Shown here in pieces: positions 36,092-44,486 of a DNA stretch of 57,245 bases (the first letter of the stretch is position 1; every line of letters begins with the position of its first letter). The position numbers were made by a program, and so were the translations under genes. The notes under the pieces are model-generated. The model did no database searches. It worked only from the letters and a program-made list of their open reading frames with translations, and was not told the origin of the DNA. The DNA lies in the NCBI GenBank assembly GCA_903884065.1, contig CAISDL010000032.1:1-57245 (forward strand), given 5' to 3'. The stretch is from an uncultured Actinomycetes bacterium (GTDB lineage: Bacteria > Actinomycetota > Actinomycetes > Mycobacteriales > Mycobacteriaceae).

Positions 36092-38284
36092 TCAAAGATC
36101 CAGCTCGATGTCCGAGCACGGCAGACTGTCACAGACCGTGATCCGGTCCGCTGCCCGCCCCCGGCCCTCACCCCGGGTCGTTCCACTGATCTTCGGCGTC
36201 ACGCACGCCCGGCACAGTCCGCTGCGGCAGCCGGTCGGCACCCGGATACCGACCCGGTTGGCGGCCTCCAACAGCGTTGTGGTGCCGTCGACGTCGATCG
36301 AACGATGGCTGCGCGCGAAGGTGACCGTGTAGCGGCTGCCGTCGTCGGCGGGCCGGCTGAGTTCGGGGTGAGCGAAGGACTCGGTGTGGAAGCGGTCTTC
36401 CGCCTGACCGATGCCGATGAGGTAGCCGCGGAAGAACTCGACGAGCCCACCGGGTGCGCAGGCGAAGGTCTCCCGATCCGCGGCATCCGGAACGAGATTC
36501 GCGATCAGGTCCGGGGTGGGGCGACGTCCGGTGAAGACGTGGACGGCGATCCCCGGCAGCGTCCCCAAATCGGCGATCTCCCGCTCGAAGAGAGGGGACC
36601 CGCTGTTGCGGTTGAAGTACAGCAGCACGACGTCCCTGGGCCCACCGGAGCGCGCGAGCCTGCGCAGGTGGGAGATGATCGGCGTGATTCCGACACCGCC
36701 GGCGACGAACAGCGCGCGAGCCGGGATCTCCGGGGTGGCCAGCCCGCCGGTCGACACCGGAGGGCTCAGCAGCGTGACGTAGTCACCGATACGCAGTTGG
36801 TCGTTGAGCAGGTTCGACACCCGGCCGCCCGGCATCCGCTTGACACAGATGTCCATCGTGTCCGAGTCGTCGCTGTCGCGCACCAGACTGTACTGGCGGA
36901 TCCGAGTCTCATCACCGTCCTCGACACACAGCGAGACGAACGCTCCAGGATCCCAGCAGACCTCATCCCATCCGCGCGGCTTCTCCAACCGGATCAGCCG
37001 CGCCTGCCCGTGCGCCAACCGCTCGGTGGCGGCCACCCGGACGGGCACGTTGTACCAACGGGCCTTGTCCAGGTACGGCGCGTCGGGCAGCGTTCGGTAT
37101 TGCATGCCGGATGCGAGGCGGCGGGTCAGTCCGGCCGGCCGCTTCAGCAGCATCAGCGGATGGCGGGCTTCGCGTTCACCAACCGGGATCGAAAGGCCGG
37201 TCAGCGTTTTGAGCAACAGCGCGGCCGTCTCACCCAGCGGTGTCTCGTGGTACGGCAGGCCATGTCGGGTGACGATCTCCCTGACCTTAGGCGCGACCTC
37301 GCGCTGGCGGTTCGGCGGTAGGTCGGGAAACAGGTGGTGCTCGACGTGAGTATCGAGACCCCCGTAGAAGATCCGGAAGTCGGGGCGGTTGTCGAAGGGC
37401 ACTTCCTCCTCGAGGAGGCGCTCAAGCGCCGCATCGAGTACGGGGCTGCGCAGGAAATTGCGGGTGCCGCGGATCTGGCGCCGGTAGTAGTCGTCGGGCG
37501 TCTCGTCTGGGCCCGGATCCGCGAATACCTCCATCTCGCCGGCGTGGTGCTCGATGGCGACCAGGAACAGGACCGCCGCGTACCCGGCGACGCCGCCGAT
37601 GTGGTTGGCGATGAGCGTCGGCAGAAACCTGCGGCCGCTCGCCATGGGCTCGGTGATCAGCCGCCGTTTGGTGTCGGCGAGGGCGATCCGAAGCGGTGCG
37701 CGCAAGGTGTCGCGTGACCAGAACCGGCTGCCGTCCACCTCTCTGGTGATATTGGCGACCAGGAAGGGGGCCAACTGGGTCAGGAACGGGAAAACGGCGC
37801 CGAGCAGACCGAGCTGGACCGCGTGGTGCCCGAACCAGTCCTGAGCCGCCTGGCCGCGCAGCACGCTGTACCCGAGATCATGGTCTTTGCCGACGATGTT
37901 CGTGTGCGGATGGTGGCCCTCGTGATGCATCACCTTCCACTGCGTGGTGTCGACATTGAAGTCCCAGTCGTACCGGTCGGAGTGGTACTCCCCGTTGCCG
38001 GGCAGATCGTCGTAGCTGCCGTGCAGGATGTTGTGGCCGAGTTCGGAGAACTGCAGCAGCCGGTAAAGCATCTCCAGCACCGCTGCGCGGCCAGCCGCAA
38101 CCGGCCCGCCGGTGCGCAGCAGTTCCAGACGCCGGGCGTTGATGGCCTGGCCGTAGGCGGTCACCGTGCGAATGTGCTTGAGGTCGACCTCCCCCATGGC
38201 CGCGCGGGTCTCGTCGTAGAGCGCCAGTAGTTCGTCGGCGAGAGCGGCTTCGGTGACGGCGGTGGCGACGGCGGTGGACGACAT
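36092..38284 (-). CDS. fatty acid desaturase fused to its ferredoxin-type reductase
   Basis: A 730-residue protein with two halves. Residues about 1-370 are a membrane desaturase with three His boxes: GHNILHGS, MHHEGHHPH and HVEHHLFPDL. Residues about 400-730 are an electron-transfer chain: FAD-binding RQYSLV, NAD-binding AGGVGITPIISHL, and a C-terminal plant-type 2Fe-2S domain CRSGLCRAC ... CDSLPC. It could move electrons from NAD(P)H to the di-iron site within one chain. In M. tuberculosis the DesA3 desaturase and its reductase are separate genes. Start ATG 38282-38284 (MSSTAVATAV) with GAGG upstream; the open frame extends 24 codons. Confidence 0.9.
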   Translation of the reverse strand: MSSTAVATAVTEAALADELLALYDETRAAMGEVDLKHIRTVTAYGQAINARRLELLRTGGPVAAGRAAVLEMLYRLLQFSELGHNILHGSYDDLPGNGEYHSDRYDWDFNVDTTQWKVMHHEGHHPHTNIVGKDHDLGYSVLRGQAAQDWFGHHAVQLGLLGAVFPFLTQLAPFLVANITREVDGSRFWSRDTLRAPLRIALADTKRRLITEPMASGRRFLPTLIANHIGGVAGYAAVLFLVAIEHHAGEMEVFADPGPDETPDDYYRRQIRGTRNFLRSPVLDAALERLLEEEVPFDNRPDFRIFYGGLDTHVEHHLFPDLPPNRQREVAPKVREIVTRHGLPYHETPLGETAALLLKTLTGLSIPVGEREARHPLMLLKRPAGLTRRLASGMQYRTLPDAPYLDKARWYNVPVRVAATERLAHGQARLIRLEKPRGWDEVCWDPGAFVSLCVEDGDETRIRQYSLVRDSDDSDTMDICVKRMPGGRVSNLLNDQLRIGDYVTLLSPPVSTGGLATPEIPARALFVAGGVGITPIISHLRRLARSGGPRDVVLLYFNRNSGSPLFEREIADLGTLPGIAVHVFTGRRPTPDLIANLVPDAADRETFACAPGGLVEFFRGYLIGIGQAEDRFHTESFAHPELSRPADDGSRYTVTFARSHRSIDVDGTTTLLEAANRVGIRVPTGCRSGLCRACVTPKISGTTRGEGRGRAADRITVCDSLPCSDIELDL

Positions 38285-38355
38285 GACCTCACGGTATGCG
38301 CGCGAGCTCGCCGGGTTAATGTCCCGACCGGACCTGAATTTGATATTTTCGGGCA

Positions 38356-39375
38356 ATGACGGGGGTCGTCGCGCCGGTGTGGGCCGTGCCCCGGGGAACC
38401 GAGGGCGTGCGCATCATGACCCAGGCGGTGGCCGGGGCCATGCCCGTCGCCGACTGCCTGGCCGGCACCGGCCTCACCGAGTCGACCCTGGAAGACCAGG
38501 ACGCCGAGATCTGGGCGCATCAGGAGTTCCGGGTCGTCAGCAACATCGTGAACCGACTCGGCGACCGCCCCGGCCTCGGCGTCGACGTCGGCGGGTTCAG
38601 CACGCTGGGCCGACTCGGCGTACTCGGGTTCGCGTTCCTCACCAGTGCGACCGTGCGGGCGGGGTTCGAACGGATATTGCCGTATCAGGCGTTGCTCCCG
38701 TCACACGTGCGGTTCTCGATCGACATCGACGATCGCGAGTGGGTGGTCGCCGACGACACCGACATTCCGGCCGGCATCCGGCCGTTCATCGTCGAACGGG
38801 ATCTGGCCGGGCTGGCTGCCGTGCTGGCGGGTGCCAACATTCCCATCGCCGTCGACTGGGTCGAGACGACGCTCGACGAGCGGCGGGCACGACGACTGGC
38901 CGACACGTGGTCCCTGACCACCGATGTGCGACCCAATCGGCCGCGCAACCGGATCGCGAGTGCACCGGGAACGCTCGATATCGCTCTGCCGCAGTCGGAT
39001 CCGAATACGACCCGGGTCTTCGAGCGGCAATGCCGGGACCTGCTGGACAGACGCCTGTCCCGCGTCGGCGTCACCGGTCAGGTCCGAAGCCGACTCCTGC
39101 ACGATCAGCGGAGCTTCCCGTCGATGCAGACGATCGCCGACGAGCTTCATCTCGACCCGCGCACCCTTCGCCGGAAACTCACCGACCAAGGCACGTCGTT
39201 TCGCGCCGTGATCGCCGAGGTTCGCCGCGCCCGGGCCGAGCAGATGCTGGCCACCGATGTGCCGATCGAGACGATTGCCCGGGACTTGGGCTACGCCGAG
39301 ACGGCCAGCTTCACCCATGCCTTCATCCGATGGACGGGCATGGCGCCCAGTGAGTTTCGCCGCCGACTCCAGTGA
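38356..39375 (+). CDS. AraC-family regulator, probable controller of the desaturase
   Basis: A 339-residue regulator with an N-terminal arabinose-binding-like domain of the fatty-acid regulator type (WAHQEFRVVSNIVNRLGDRP) and a C-terminal AraC HTH pair (MQTIADELHLDPRTLRRKL ... IETIARDLGYAETASFTHAF). It diverges from the desaturase fusion across 71 bp, a common arrangement for a regulator and its target. ATG at 38356 follows an AT-rich stretch (TTTGATATTTT). The ligand is unknown, possibly a fatty acyl compound. No clear inverted repeat was seen in the shared gap. Confidence 0.88.
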   Translation: MTGVVAPVWAVPRGTEGVRIMTQAVAGAMPVADCLAGTGLTESTLEDQDAEIWAHQEFRVVSNIVNRLGDRPGLGVDVGGFSTLGRLGVLGFAFLTSATVRAGFERILPYQALLPSHVRFSIDIDDREWVVADDTDIPAGIRPFIVERDLAGLAAVLAGANIPIAVDWVETTLDERRARRLADTWSLTTDVRPNRPRNRIASAPGTLDIALPQSDPNTTRVFERQCRDLLDRRLSRVGVTGQVRSRLLHDQRSFPSMQTIADELHLDPRTLRRKLTDQGTSFRAVIAEVRRARAEQMLATDVPIETIARDLGYAETASFTHAFIRWTGMAPSEFRRRLQ

Positions 39376-39380
39376 CGGCT

Positions 39381-40529
39381 TCAGTCCAGCAGGTCACGCA
39401 CGACCGCGTCGGCCAGAAGTCGGCCCCGGTCGGTGAGGATCAGCCGGTCGCCGGCCTCGGTCAGTAGTCCGTCATCGACTGCCTGCCGGGCGCGGAGCAG
39501 TTCGGAGTCGGTGAGCACCGCAGCCGCCAGACCGCTGCGCAGTCGGATGCCGAGAAGCACCCCCTCGACATGGCGGTCTTGTGGCCGGAGTCGTTCGAAA
39601 CCGGCAACGGCCGACGCACCGGCGGCCAGCGATTCGGCATAGGCGTTGGGGTGCTTGATATTCCACCAGCGCACGTCGCCGACGAATCCGTGCGCACCGG
39701 GCCCGGCACCCCACCACTGCCCGCCGTTCCAGTAGCCCTCGTTGTGCCGGCACTGTCCGCCCGGGCGGCTCCAGTTGGACACCTCGTACCACTGCAAACC
39801 GGCCCCGGACAGCCTCTCGTCGACGATCCGATAGCGGTGAGCCAGGACGTCGTCGTCGGGAGCGGCGATCTCACCGCGTCGCACCCGACGCGCCAGTGCG
39901 GTGCCGTCCTCCACGACCAGCGCGTAGGCCGACACGTGGTCGACGCCGGCGTCCACGACCGCCTCCAGGGATGCCGCCAGGTCGTCGTCGGACTCTCCCG
40001 GGGTGCCGTAGATCAAATCGAGGTTGACGTGGTCGAAGCCGGCGGCCAGCGCTTCGCGGGCAGCCGCCACCGCCCGCCCGGGTGAATGCGTGCGGTCCAG
40101 GACGGCCAGCACCCGCGGCGATGCGGACTGCATGCCCAGCGACACCCGGGTGTAGCCGGCCGCGCGCAGCGCCCCGAAGAACTCGGGCGACGTGGACTCC
40201 GGGTTGGCCTCGGTGGTCACTTCGGCATCCCGGGCCAGCGGGAAACGGTCGCGGACGGTGTCGAGGACCTCGGCAAGCCGGTCGGCTCCGAGCAGCGAGG
40301 GGGTGCCCCCGCCGACGAAGACGGTGTCCACCGGCACCGGTCCCACCGCGGCGGCGGCCACCGTGAGTTCGGCACGCAGCGCGTGCAACCAGCCGTCCGG
40401 GCTGGCGCCACCCAGTTCGGCGGCCGTGTAGGTGTTGAAGTCGCAGTAGCCGCAACGGGTGGCGCAGAACGGCACGTGCACATAGATCCCGAACGCCGTG
40501 CCCGGGGTCGGGCTGAGTTCAGGCAACAC
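39381..40529 (-). CDS. hemW: radical SAM protein HemW (HemN-like)
   Basis: A 382-residue radical SAM enzyme: VPFCATRCGYCDFNTY at about residues 20-35 gives the CxxxCxxC iron-sulfur site followed by Phe, the HemW pattern, not the CxC of true HemN. It is probably a heme chaperone, not an oxygen-independent coproporphyrinogen oxidase, although often annotated as hemN. TTG start at 40527-40529 with GAGGTG directly upstream. It converges with the AraC gene with a 5-nt gap and diverges from the sulfur operon. Confidence 0.92.
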   Translation of the reverse strand: MLPELSPTPGTAFGIYVHVPFCATRCGYCDFNTYTAAELGGASPDGWLHALRAELTVAAAAVGPVPVDTVFVGGGTPSLLGADRLAEVLDTVRDRFPLARDAEVTTEANPESTSPEFFGALRAAGYTRVSLGMQSASPRVLAVLDRTHSPGRAVAAAREALAAGFDHVNLDLIYGTPGESDDDLAASLEAVVDAGVDHVSAYALVVEDGTALARRVRRGEIAAPDDDVLAHRYRIVDERLSGAGLQWYEVSNWSRPGGQCRHNEGYWNGGQWWGAGPGAHGFVGDVRWWNIKHPNAYAESLAAGASAVAGFERLRPQDRHVEGVLLGIRLRSGLAAAVLTDSELLRARQAVDDGLLTEAGDRLILTDRGRLLADAVVRDLLD

Positions 40530-40607
40530 ACCTCGAGTGTGTCAGAGCCTTTTCGCGCACCGTGAGCGGAAGTTGTGCCCGGTGAGCACACCCTGAGCAG
40601 ATCGTGG

Positions 40608-40613
40608 CAGACT
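40608..40613 (+). promoter_or_regulatory. -10 element for leaderless sirA leader transcript
   Basis: CAGACT ends 7 nt before the ATG of the poly-Cys mini-ORF, the distance expected if transcription starts at the A of the start codon (leaderless mRNA). It is close to the mycobacterial TANNNT -10 pattern, with C at the first position. Confidence 0.5.
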
Positions 40614-40619
40614 GGGCCC

Positions 40620-40724
40620 ATGACCGCCCGGCCCTCGAATCAGCGCACCGTAGCGCTGGTGGCTCGGCGGCACGTCGACTTCAAGCGCGTGTGCAGCTGT
40701 TGTTGTCGGCCCCTGATGCCGTAG
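40620..40724 (+). CDS. poly-Cys leader peptide of the sirA-cysH-che1 operon
   Basis: A 34-codon ORF (MTARPSNQRTVALVARRH ...) with four Cys codons in five at residues 25-29 (CSCCC), six codons before the stop. It ends 103 nt before sirA. There is no ribosome site upstream, fitting a leaderless start. Leaderless poly-Cys mini-ORFs upstream of sulfur genes act as cysteine-responsive attenuators in M. smegmatis: when Cys-tRNA is low, ribosomes stall at the Cys codons and free the downstream ribosome site. Position and sequence match that model, so this is a regulatory ORF; its peptide probably has no other function. Confidence 0.8.
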   Translation: MTARPSNQRTVALVARRHVDFKRVCSCCCRPLMP

Positions 40725-40827
40725 TCCGCCCACCCCAGATCAGCTGGCCGCCGGATTGCGTCGCCGGACAGCCGACCGGTGACCACACGTATTCCAACGC
40801 CGGCTCCCGATAGAGGAGCACTTCTCG

Positions 40828-42513
40828 ATGACCGAGACGACAAAGTCCGAGCGGCCCAAGCGCAGCGAGGGCCAGTGGGCCCTGGGCGATCGCGAACCGC
40901 TGAACCCGAACGAGGAGTTCAAGAAGGAAGACCCCGCCCTCAACGTGCGCGAGCGGATCGAGAACGTCTACTCCAAGCAGGGATTCGACAGCATCGACAA
41001 GACCGACCTTCGTGGCCGGATGCGCTGGTGGGGTCTCTACACCCAGCGCAAGGAGGGCTTCGACGGCACCTTCACCGGCGAGGAGAACGTCGACCTCATC
41101 GAGGCCCCGTATTTCATGCTGCGGGTCCGCAGCGACGGCGGTGCACTGACCGCGGCCTCACTGCGGATGCTCGGCCAGATCTCCACGGAGTTCGCCCGCG
41201 ACACCGCCGACATCTCCGACCGGCAGAACATCCAGTACCACTGGATCCGGATCGAGGACATGCCGGAGATCTGGCGGCGCCTGGACAGCGTCGGCCTGCA
41301 GACCACCGAGGCATGCGGCGACTGCCCGCGCGTGGTGCTGGGCTCCCCGCTGGCCGGGGAGTCGCTCGATGAGGTGATCGACGCCACCCCCGCGATCGAG
41401 GAGATCGTGCGCCGCTACGTCGGCAAGCCCGAGTACGCCAACCTGCCGCGCAAGTTCAAGACCGCGATCAGCGGCCTGCAGGACGTGGTCCACGAGATCA
41501 ACGACGTCGCCTTCGTCGGGGTGAACCATCCCGAGCACGGCCCCGGCCTGGATCTGTGGGTGGGCGGCGGCCTGTCCACCAATCCGATGCTCGGCCAGCG
41601 CCTCGGCGCCTGGGTGCCACTGGACGAGGTGCCCGACGTCTGGGAAGCGGTAGTCAGCCTCTTCCGTGACTACGGCTACCGGCGACTGCGGGCGAAGGCC
41701 CGGCTCAAGTTCCTGGTCAAGGACTGGGGTGTGGAGAAGTTCCGTGAGGTTCTCGAAACCGAGTACCTCAAACGGCCGCTGATCGACGGTCCCGCACCTG
41801 CTCCCGTGGCCCATCCCATCGACCACGTCGGTGTTCAGCGACTGCGCAACGGGCTCAACGCGGTCGGCGTCGCGGCGATCGCCGGACGGGTGTCGGGCAC
41901 CATCCTGACGGCGGTGGCCGACCTCGCCGAGAAGGCCGGTTCGGACCGGATCCGGTTCACCCCGCACCAGAAGCTGATCGTCCTCGACGTCCCCGACGAC
42001 AAGCTCGACGACCTCGTCGCCGGCCTGAATGCGCTCGGACTCTCGTCCACCCCGTCGCGCTGGCGGCGGAATCTGATGGCCTGCACCGGAATCGAGTTCT
42101 GCAAGCTGTCCTTCGCCGAGACGCGGGTCCGCGCGCAGTCCCTCGTGCCTGACCTGGAGGAGCGGCTGGCCGACCTCAACGCCGAACTCGATGTCCCGAT
42201 CACCGTGCATCTCAACGGCTGCCCGAACTCGTGCGCGCGGATCCAGGTCGCCGACATCGGCTTCAAGGGCCAGATGGTCGACGGCGGCGGGGCCGACGGA
42301 CAGGGGGGCCCGACCGAGGGCTTCCAGGTGCACCTCGGCGGAAGCCTCGGCCTGGACAGCGACTTCGGCCGAAAGCTGCGGCAGCACAAGGTCACCAGCG
42401 ATGAACTCGGGGACTATATCGAGCGGGTGGTGCGTAACTTCATCGCGCAGCGCACCCCCGGCGAGCGCTTCGCACAGTGGGCCGTGCGGGCCGAGGAAGA
42501 CGCATTGCGATGA
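40828..42513 (+). CDS. sirA: ferredoxin-dependent assimilatory sulfite reductase
   Basis: A 561-residue siroheme/4Fe-4S reductase of the NirA/SirA type. The cluster ligands are in CTGIEFCKLSF (about residue 430) and LNGCPNSCARIQ (about 470); RWWGLYTQRKEG and EACGDCPR carry the Tyr and Cys that can crosslink near the active site in the mycobacterial enzyme. It reduces sulfite to sulfide for cysteine synthesis. A good GAGGAG site precedes the ATG. It is the first enzyme gene of the operon and overlaps cysH by 4 nt (ATGA). Confidence 0.95.
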   Translation: MTETTKSERPKRSEGQWALGDREPLNPNEEFKKEDPALNVRERIENVYSKQGFDSIDKTDLRGRMRWWGLYTQRKEGFDGTFTGEENVDLIEAPYFMLRVRSDGGALTAASLRMLGQISTEFARDTADISDRQNIQYHWIRIEDMPEIWRRLDSVGLQTTEACGDCPRVVLGSPLAGESLDEVIDATPAIEEIVRRYVGKPEYANLPRKFKTAISGLQDVVHEINDVAFVGVNHPEHGPGLDLWVGGGLSTNPMLGQRLGAWVPLDEVPDVWEAVVSLFRDYGYRRLRAKARLKFLVKDWGVEKFREVLETEYLKRPLIDGPAPAPVAHPIDHVGVQRLRNGLNAVGVAAIAGRVSGTILTAVADLAEKAGSDRIRFTPHQKLIVLDVPDDKLDDLVAGLNALGLSSTPSRWRRNLMACTGIEFCKLSFAETRVRAQSLVPDLEERLADLNAELDVPITVHLNGCPNSCARIQVADIGFKGQMVDGGGADGQGGPTEGFQVHLGGSLGLDSDFGRKLRQHKVTSDELGDYIERVVRNFIAQRTPGERFAQWAVRAEEDALR

Positions 42514-43247
42514 GGGCTCGCACTAAGAGCGAAGAACAACTGCGCGAGTTGGCAGCCCGTGGTGCGGCCGAACTCGACGGAGCCGACGCCGCCGAACTGC
42601 TGGCGTGGACCGATCGCCACTTCGGGGGGGCGCCCGGAGCCGTCCGGCCGGCGACATCCGGCTATGTGGTGGCGTCCAACATGCAGGATTCGGCGCTGAT
42701 CCATCTGGCCGCCAAGACCCGGCCCGGCGTCGAGGTGCTCTTTCTCGACACCGGGTACCACTTCGCCGAGACGATCGGCACCCGCGATGCCGTCGAGGCC
42801 GTCTATGGCGTCACCGTGGTCAATGTCACGCCGGAACACACTGTGGCAGAACAGGATCGACTGCTCGGCAAGGACTTGTTCGCCCGTGATCCCGGCGAAT
42901 GCTGCCGACTGCGGAAGGTGGTTCCACTGCGCGGCGCGCTCAGCCACTATGACGCCTGGGTCACCGGAATCCGGCGGGTGGAGTCGCCTACCCGGGCAGA
43001 CTCCCCGCTGATCAGTTTCGACGAGGCCTTCAAGCTGGTGAAGGTCAATCCGCTCGCCGCCTGGACCGACGAAGACCTGCGGGCATACATCGAAGCGAAC
43101 GGCGTGTTGGTCAATCCCCTTGTCGAGGAAGGCTATCCGTCCATCGGCTGCGCTCCGTGCACCACCAAGCCCGCCGAGGGCGCCGACCCGCGCAGCGGCC
43201 GCTGGCAGGGCCTGACCAAGACCGAATGCGGGTTGCACGCATCATGA
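42510..43247 (+). CDS. cysH: assimilatory APS reductase CysH
   Basis: A 245-residue reductase: PP-loop-like N-terminal domain (VVASNMQDSALIHLAAKT), LFLDTGYHFAET, and the paired Cys motifs GECCRLRK and GCAPCT that hold a 4Fe-4S cluster, marking an APS-type, not PAPS-type, enzyme. The C-terminal KTECGLH carries the catalytic Cys. It converts adenylyl sulfate to sulfite using thioredoxin. ATG 42510 overlaps the sirA stop; its own TGA overlaps the che1 ATG (ATGA). Confidence 0.95.
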   Translation: MRARTKSEEQLRELAARGAAELDGADAAELLAWTDRHFGGAPGAVRPATSGYVVASNMQDSALIHLAAKTRPGVEVLFLDTGYHFAETIGTRDAVEAVYGVTVVNVTPEHTVAEQDRLLGKDLFARDPGECCRLRKVVPLRGALSHYDAWVTGIRRVESPTRADSPLISFDEAFKLVKVNPLAAWTDEDLRAYIEANGVLVNPLVEEGYPSIGCAPCTTKPAEGADPRSGRWQGLTKTECGLHAS

Positions 43248-44068
43248 CCGGCGGGCAGGAGCGAAGCGACTCGGGGGTTGGCCCCGGCGGGCAGGAGCGA
43301 AGCGACTCGGGGGTTGGCCCCGGCGGGCAGGAGCGAAGCGACTCGGGGATTGGCCCCGTCTTGATCCTGACCGCGCACGGCAGTGCCGATCCACGCTCGG
43401 CGGCCGTCACCCACGCAGTCGCCGATGAGGTCCGCCGCTTGCGTGGCCAACTCGATGTCCGGGTGGCCTTCTGCGAGCGCAGCACTCCGAATCTGCGCGA
43501 TGTGCTGGTCGACCTGGACGGCCCGGCGGTGCTGACTCCGCTGCTGCTGGCCAGCGCATATCACGCGCGGGTCGACATCCCGACGATGGTGGCCGAGTCG
43601 GCCGCCGGGCAACGGGGAGAGGTGCTGCAGGCCGACACCCTCGGTGAGGACCCGCGGCTGATCGAGGTGCTCCACCAGCGGCTGATCGACGTCGACGTGG
43701 AACCCGAGCACGCCGACACCGGTGTGCTGGTGGTCGCGGTGGGCTCATCGCATGCTGAGGCCAACGCGAGCACCGCCACGCTGGCCTCAGCGCTGACCCA
43801 ACGCAGGGGTTGGGCACGGGTGCGGGTTGCCTATGCCACCGCGCAACCCTCGGTGGCCGAGGGGATCGCCGAGCTGCGACGCAGCGGCGCTCGGCGTATC
43901 GCCTTGGCACCGTGGTTCATCGCGCCCGGGCGGATCACCGACCGGGTGGCCGACGTTGCAGCAGCCGAAGGCGTTGCGATGGCTGAGCCACTCGGCGCCC
44001 ACACGCTGCTGGCCGAGACGGTGCTCGACCGGTTCGACCGGGCGGCCGCTCGGCGGCTGGCCGCCTAG
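43244..44068 (+). CDS. che1: sirohydrochlorin ferrochelatase-like protein with inserted N-terminal repeat
   Basis: A 274-residue CbiX/SirB-type chelatase with two similar halves; the first begins VLILTAHGSADPRS (metal-ligand His) and the second VLVVAVGSSHAEANA. It should insert iron into sirohydrochlorin, giving the siroheme used by SirA. Residues 3-38 are three exact-length 12-residue repeats (GGQERSDSG plus VGP or IGP) placed before the first beta strand; homologues begin near VLILTAHGS, so this is an added tail. The ATG overlaps the cysH stop, so the repeat lies at the very start of a coupled gene. Confidence 0.9.
   Translation: MTGGQERSDSGVGPGGQERSDSGVGPGGQERSDSGIGPVLILTAHGSADPRSAAVTHAVADEVRRLRGQLDVRVAFCERSTPNLRDVLVDLDGPAVLTPLLLASAYHARVDIPTMVAESAAGQRGEVLQADTLGEDPRLIEVLHQRLIDVDVEPEHADTGVLVVAVGSSHAEANASTATLASALTQRRGWARVRVAYATAQPSVAEGIAELRRSGARRIALAPWFIAPGRITDRVADVAAAEGVAMAEPLGAHTLLAETVLDRFDRAAARRLAA
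43250..43357 (+). repeat. 36-bp in-frame repeat, three copies, in che1
   Basis: Units 43250-43285, 43286-43321 and 43322-43357 are nearly identical (last has GGGATT for GGGGTT). Each starts GGCGGGCAGGAGCGAAGCGA and reads [13 protein letters not shown] in the gene frame. Same family as the repeats at 54505 and 55568. Confidence 0.95.
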
Positions 44069-44094
44069 CTAGGCTCTCAGCCCCCGGGACGGGA

Positions 44095-44481
44095 TCAGCC
44101 AGGAGTGCCGTCGGTTCCGTTTGCCCCATCAGCGCCATCGGCTCCGTCGGCACCGTCTGCGCCATCGGCCCCGTTGACGCCGCCCTTGCCGCCCTGACCA
44201 CCCTGACCGCCCTGACCGCCCTGACCGCCCTGACCGCCTTTACCGCCCTGGCCGCCAGAACCCCCGGCGCCACCATTGCCGCCGTTGCCACCGCGGCCAC
44301 CCTGGCCCCCGACTCCACCCGTCACGGTTGTCCCCTCAGTTGTCGATGGTGCCGACGATCCGACGGACGTCTGCGACGTCATCGAACCTTCGGCGGGCGA
44401 GATGGTGCGCGTACAACCGACCGTGCCCGTTGCCAACACCACAACGAAGACCGCGAACGAAGCCGCCGAAGATTTCACCAT
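44095..44481 (-). CDS. Gly-rich collagen-like lipoprotein
   Basis: A 128-residue protein: signal peptide with lipobox (VVLATGTVGC, Cys at about 23), a Ser/Thr linker, then about 45 residues of GGxGG repeats (GGQGGQGGQGG, GGKGG) and a collagen-like triplet run GADGADGADGAD ending GTDGTPG. It would be lipid-anchored and exposed. It sits where M. tuberculosis has a PE_PGRS gene near cysA1, but it has no PE domain. It ends the cysA1 strand, 5 nt after the cysA1 stop. Low-complexity DNA, so copy number may vary among strains. Confidence 0.75.
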   Translation of the reverse strand: MVKSSAASFAVFVVVLATGTVGCTRTISPAEGSMTSQTSVGSSAPSTTEGTTVTGGVGGQGGRGGNGGNGGAGGSGGQGGKGGQGGQGGQGGQGGQGGKGGVNGADGADGADGADGADGANGTDGTPG

Positions 44482-44486
44482 CGACC

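Noticed and set aside
39381..40529. Oxygen-independent coproporphyrinogen oxidase HemN
   Set aside because: The radical SAM motif is CxxxCxxCxF, the HemW form, lacking the fourth Cys of HemN.
43111..43711. Minus-strand ORFs with PESLRSCPP repeats
   Set aside because: They are the reverse reading of the 36-bp repeat in che1; the plus-strand frame is coupled to cysH and matches the chelatase family.
44095..44481. PE_PGRS gene
   Set aside because: There is no PE domain; the N-terminus is a lipoprotein signal. Only the Gly-rich pattern is shared.
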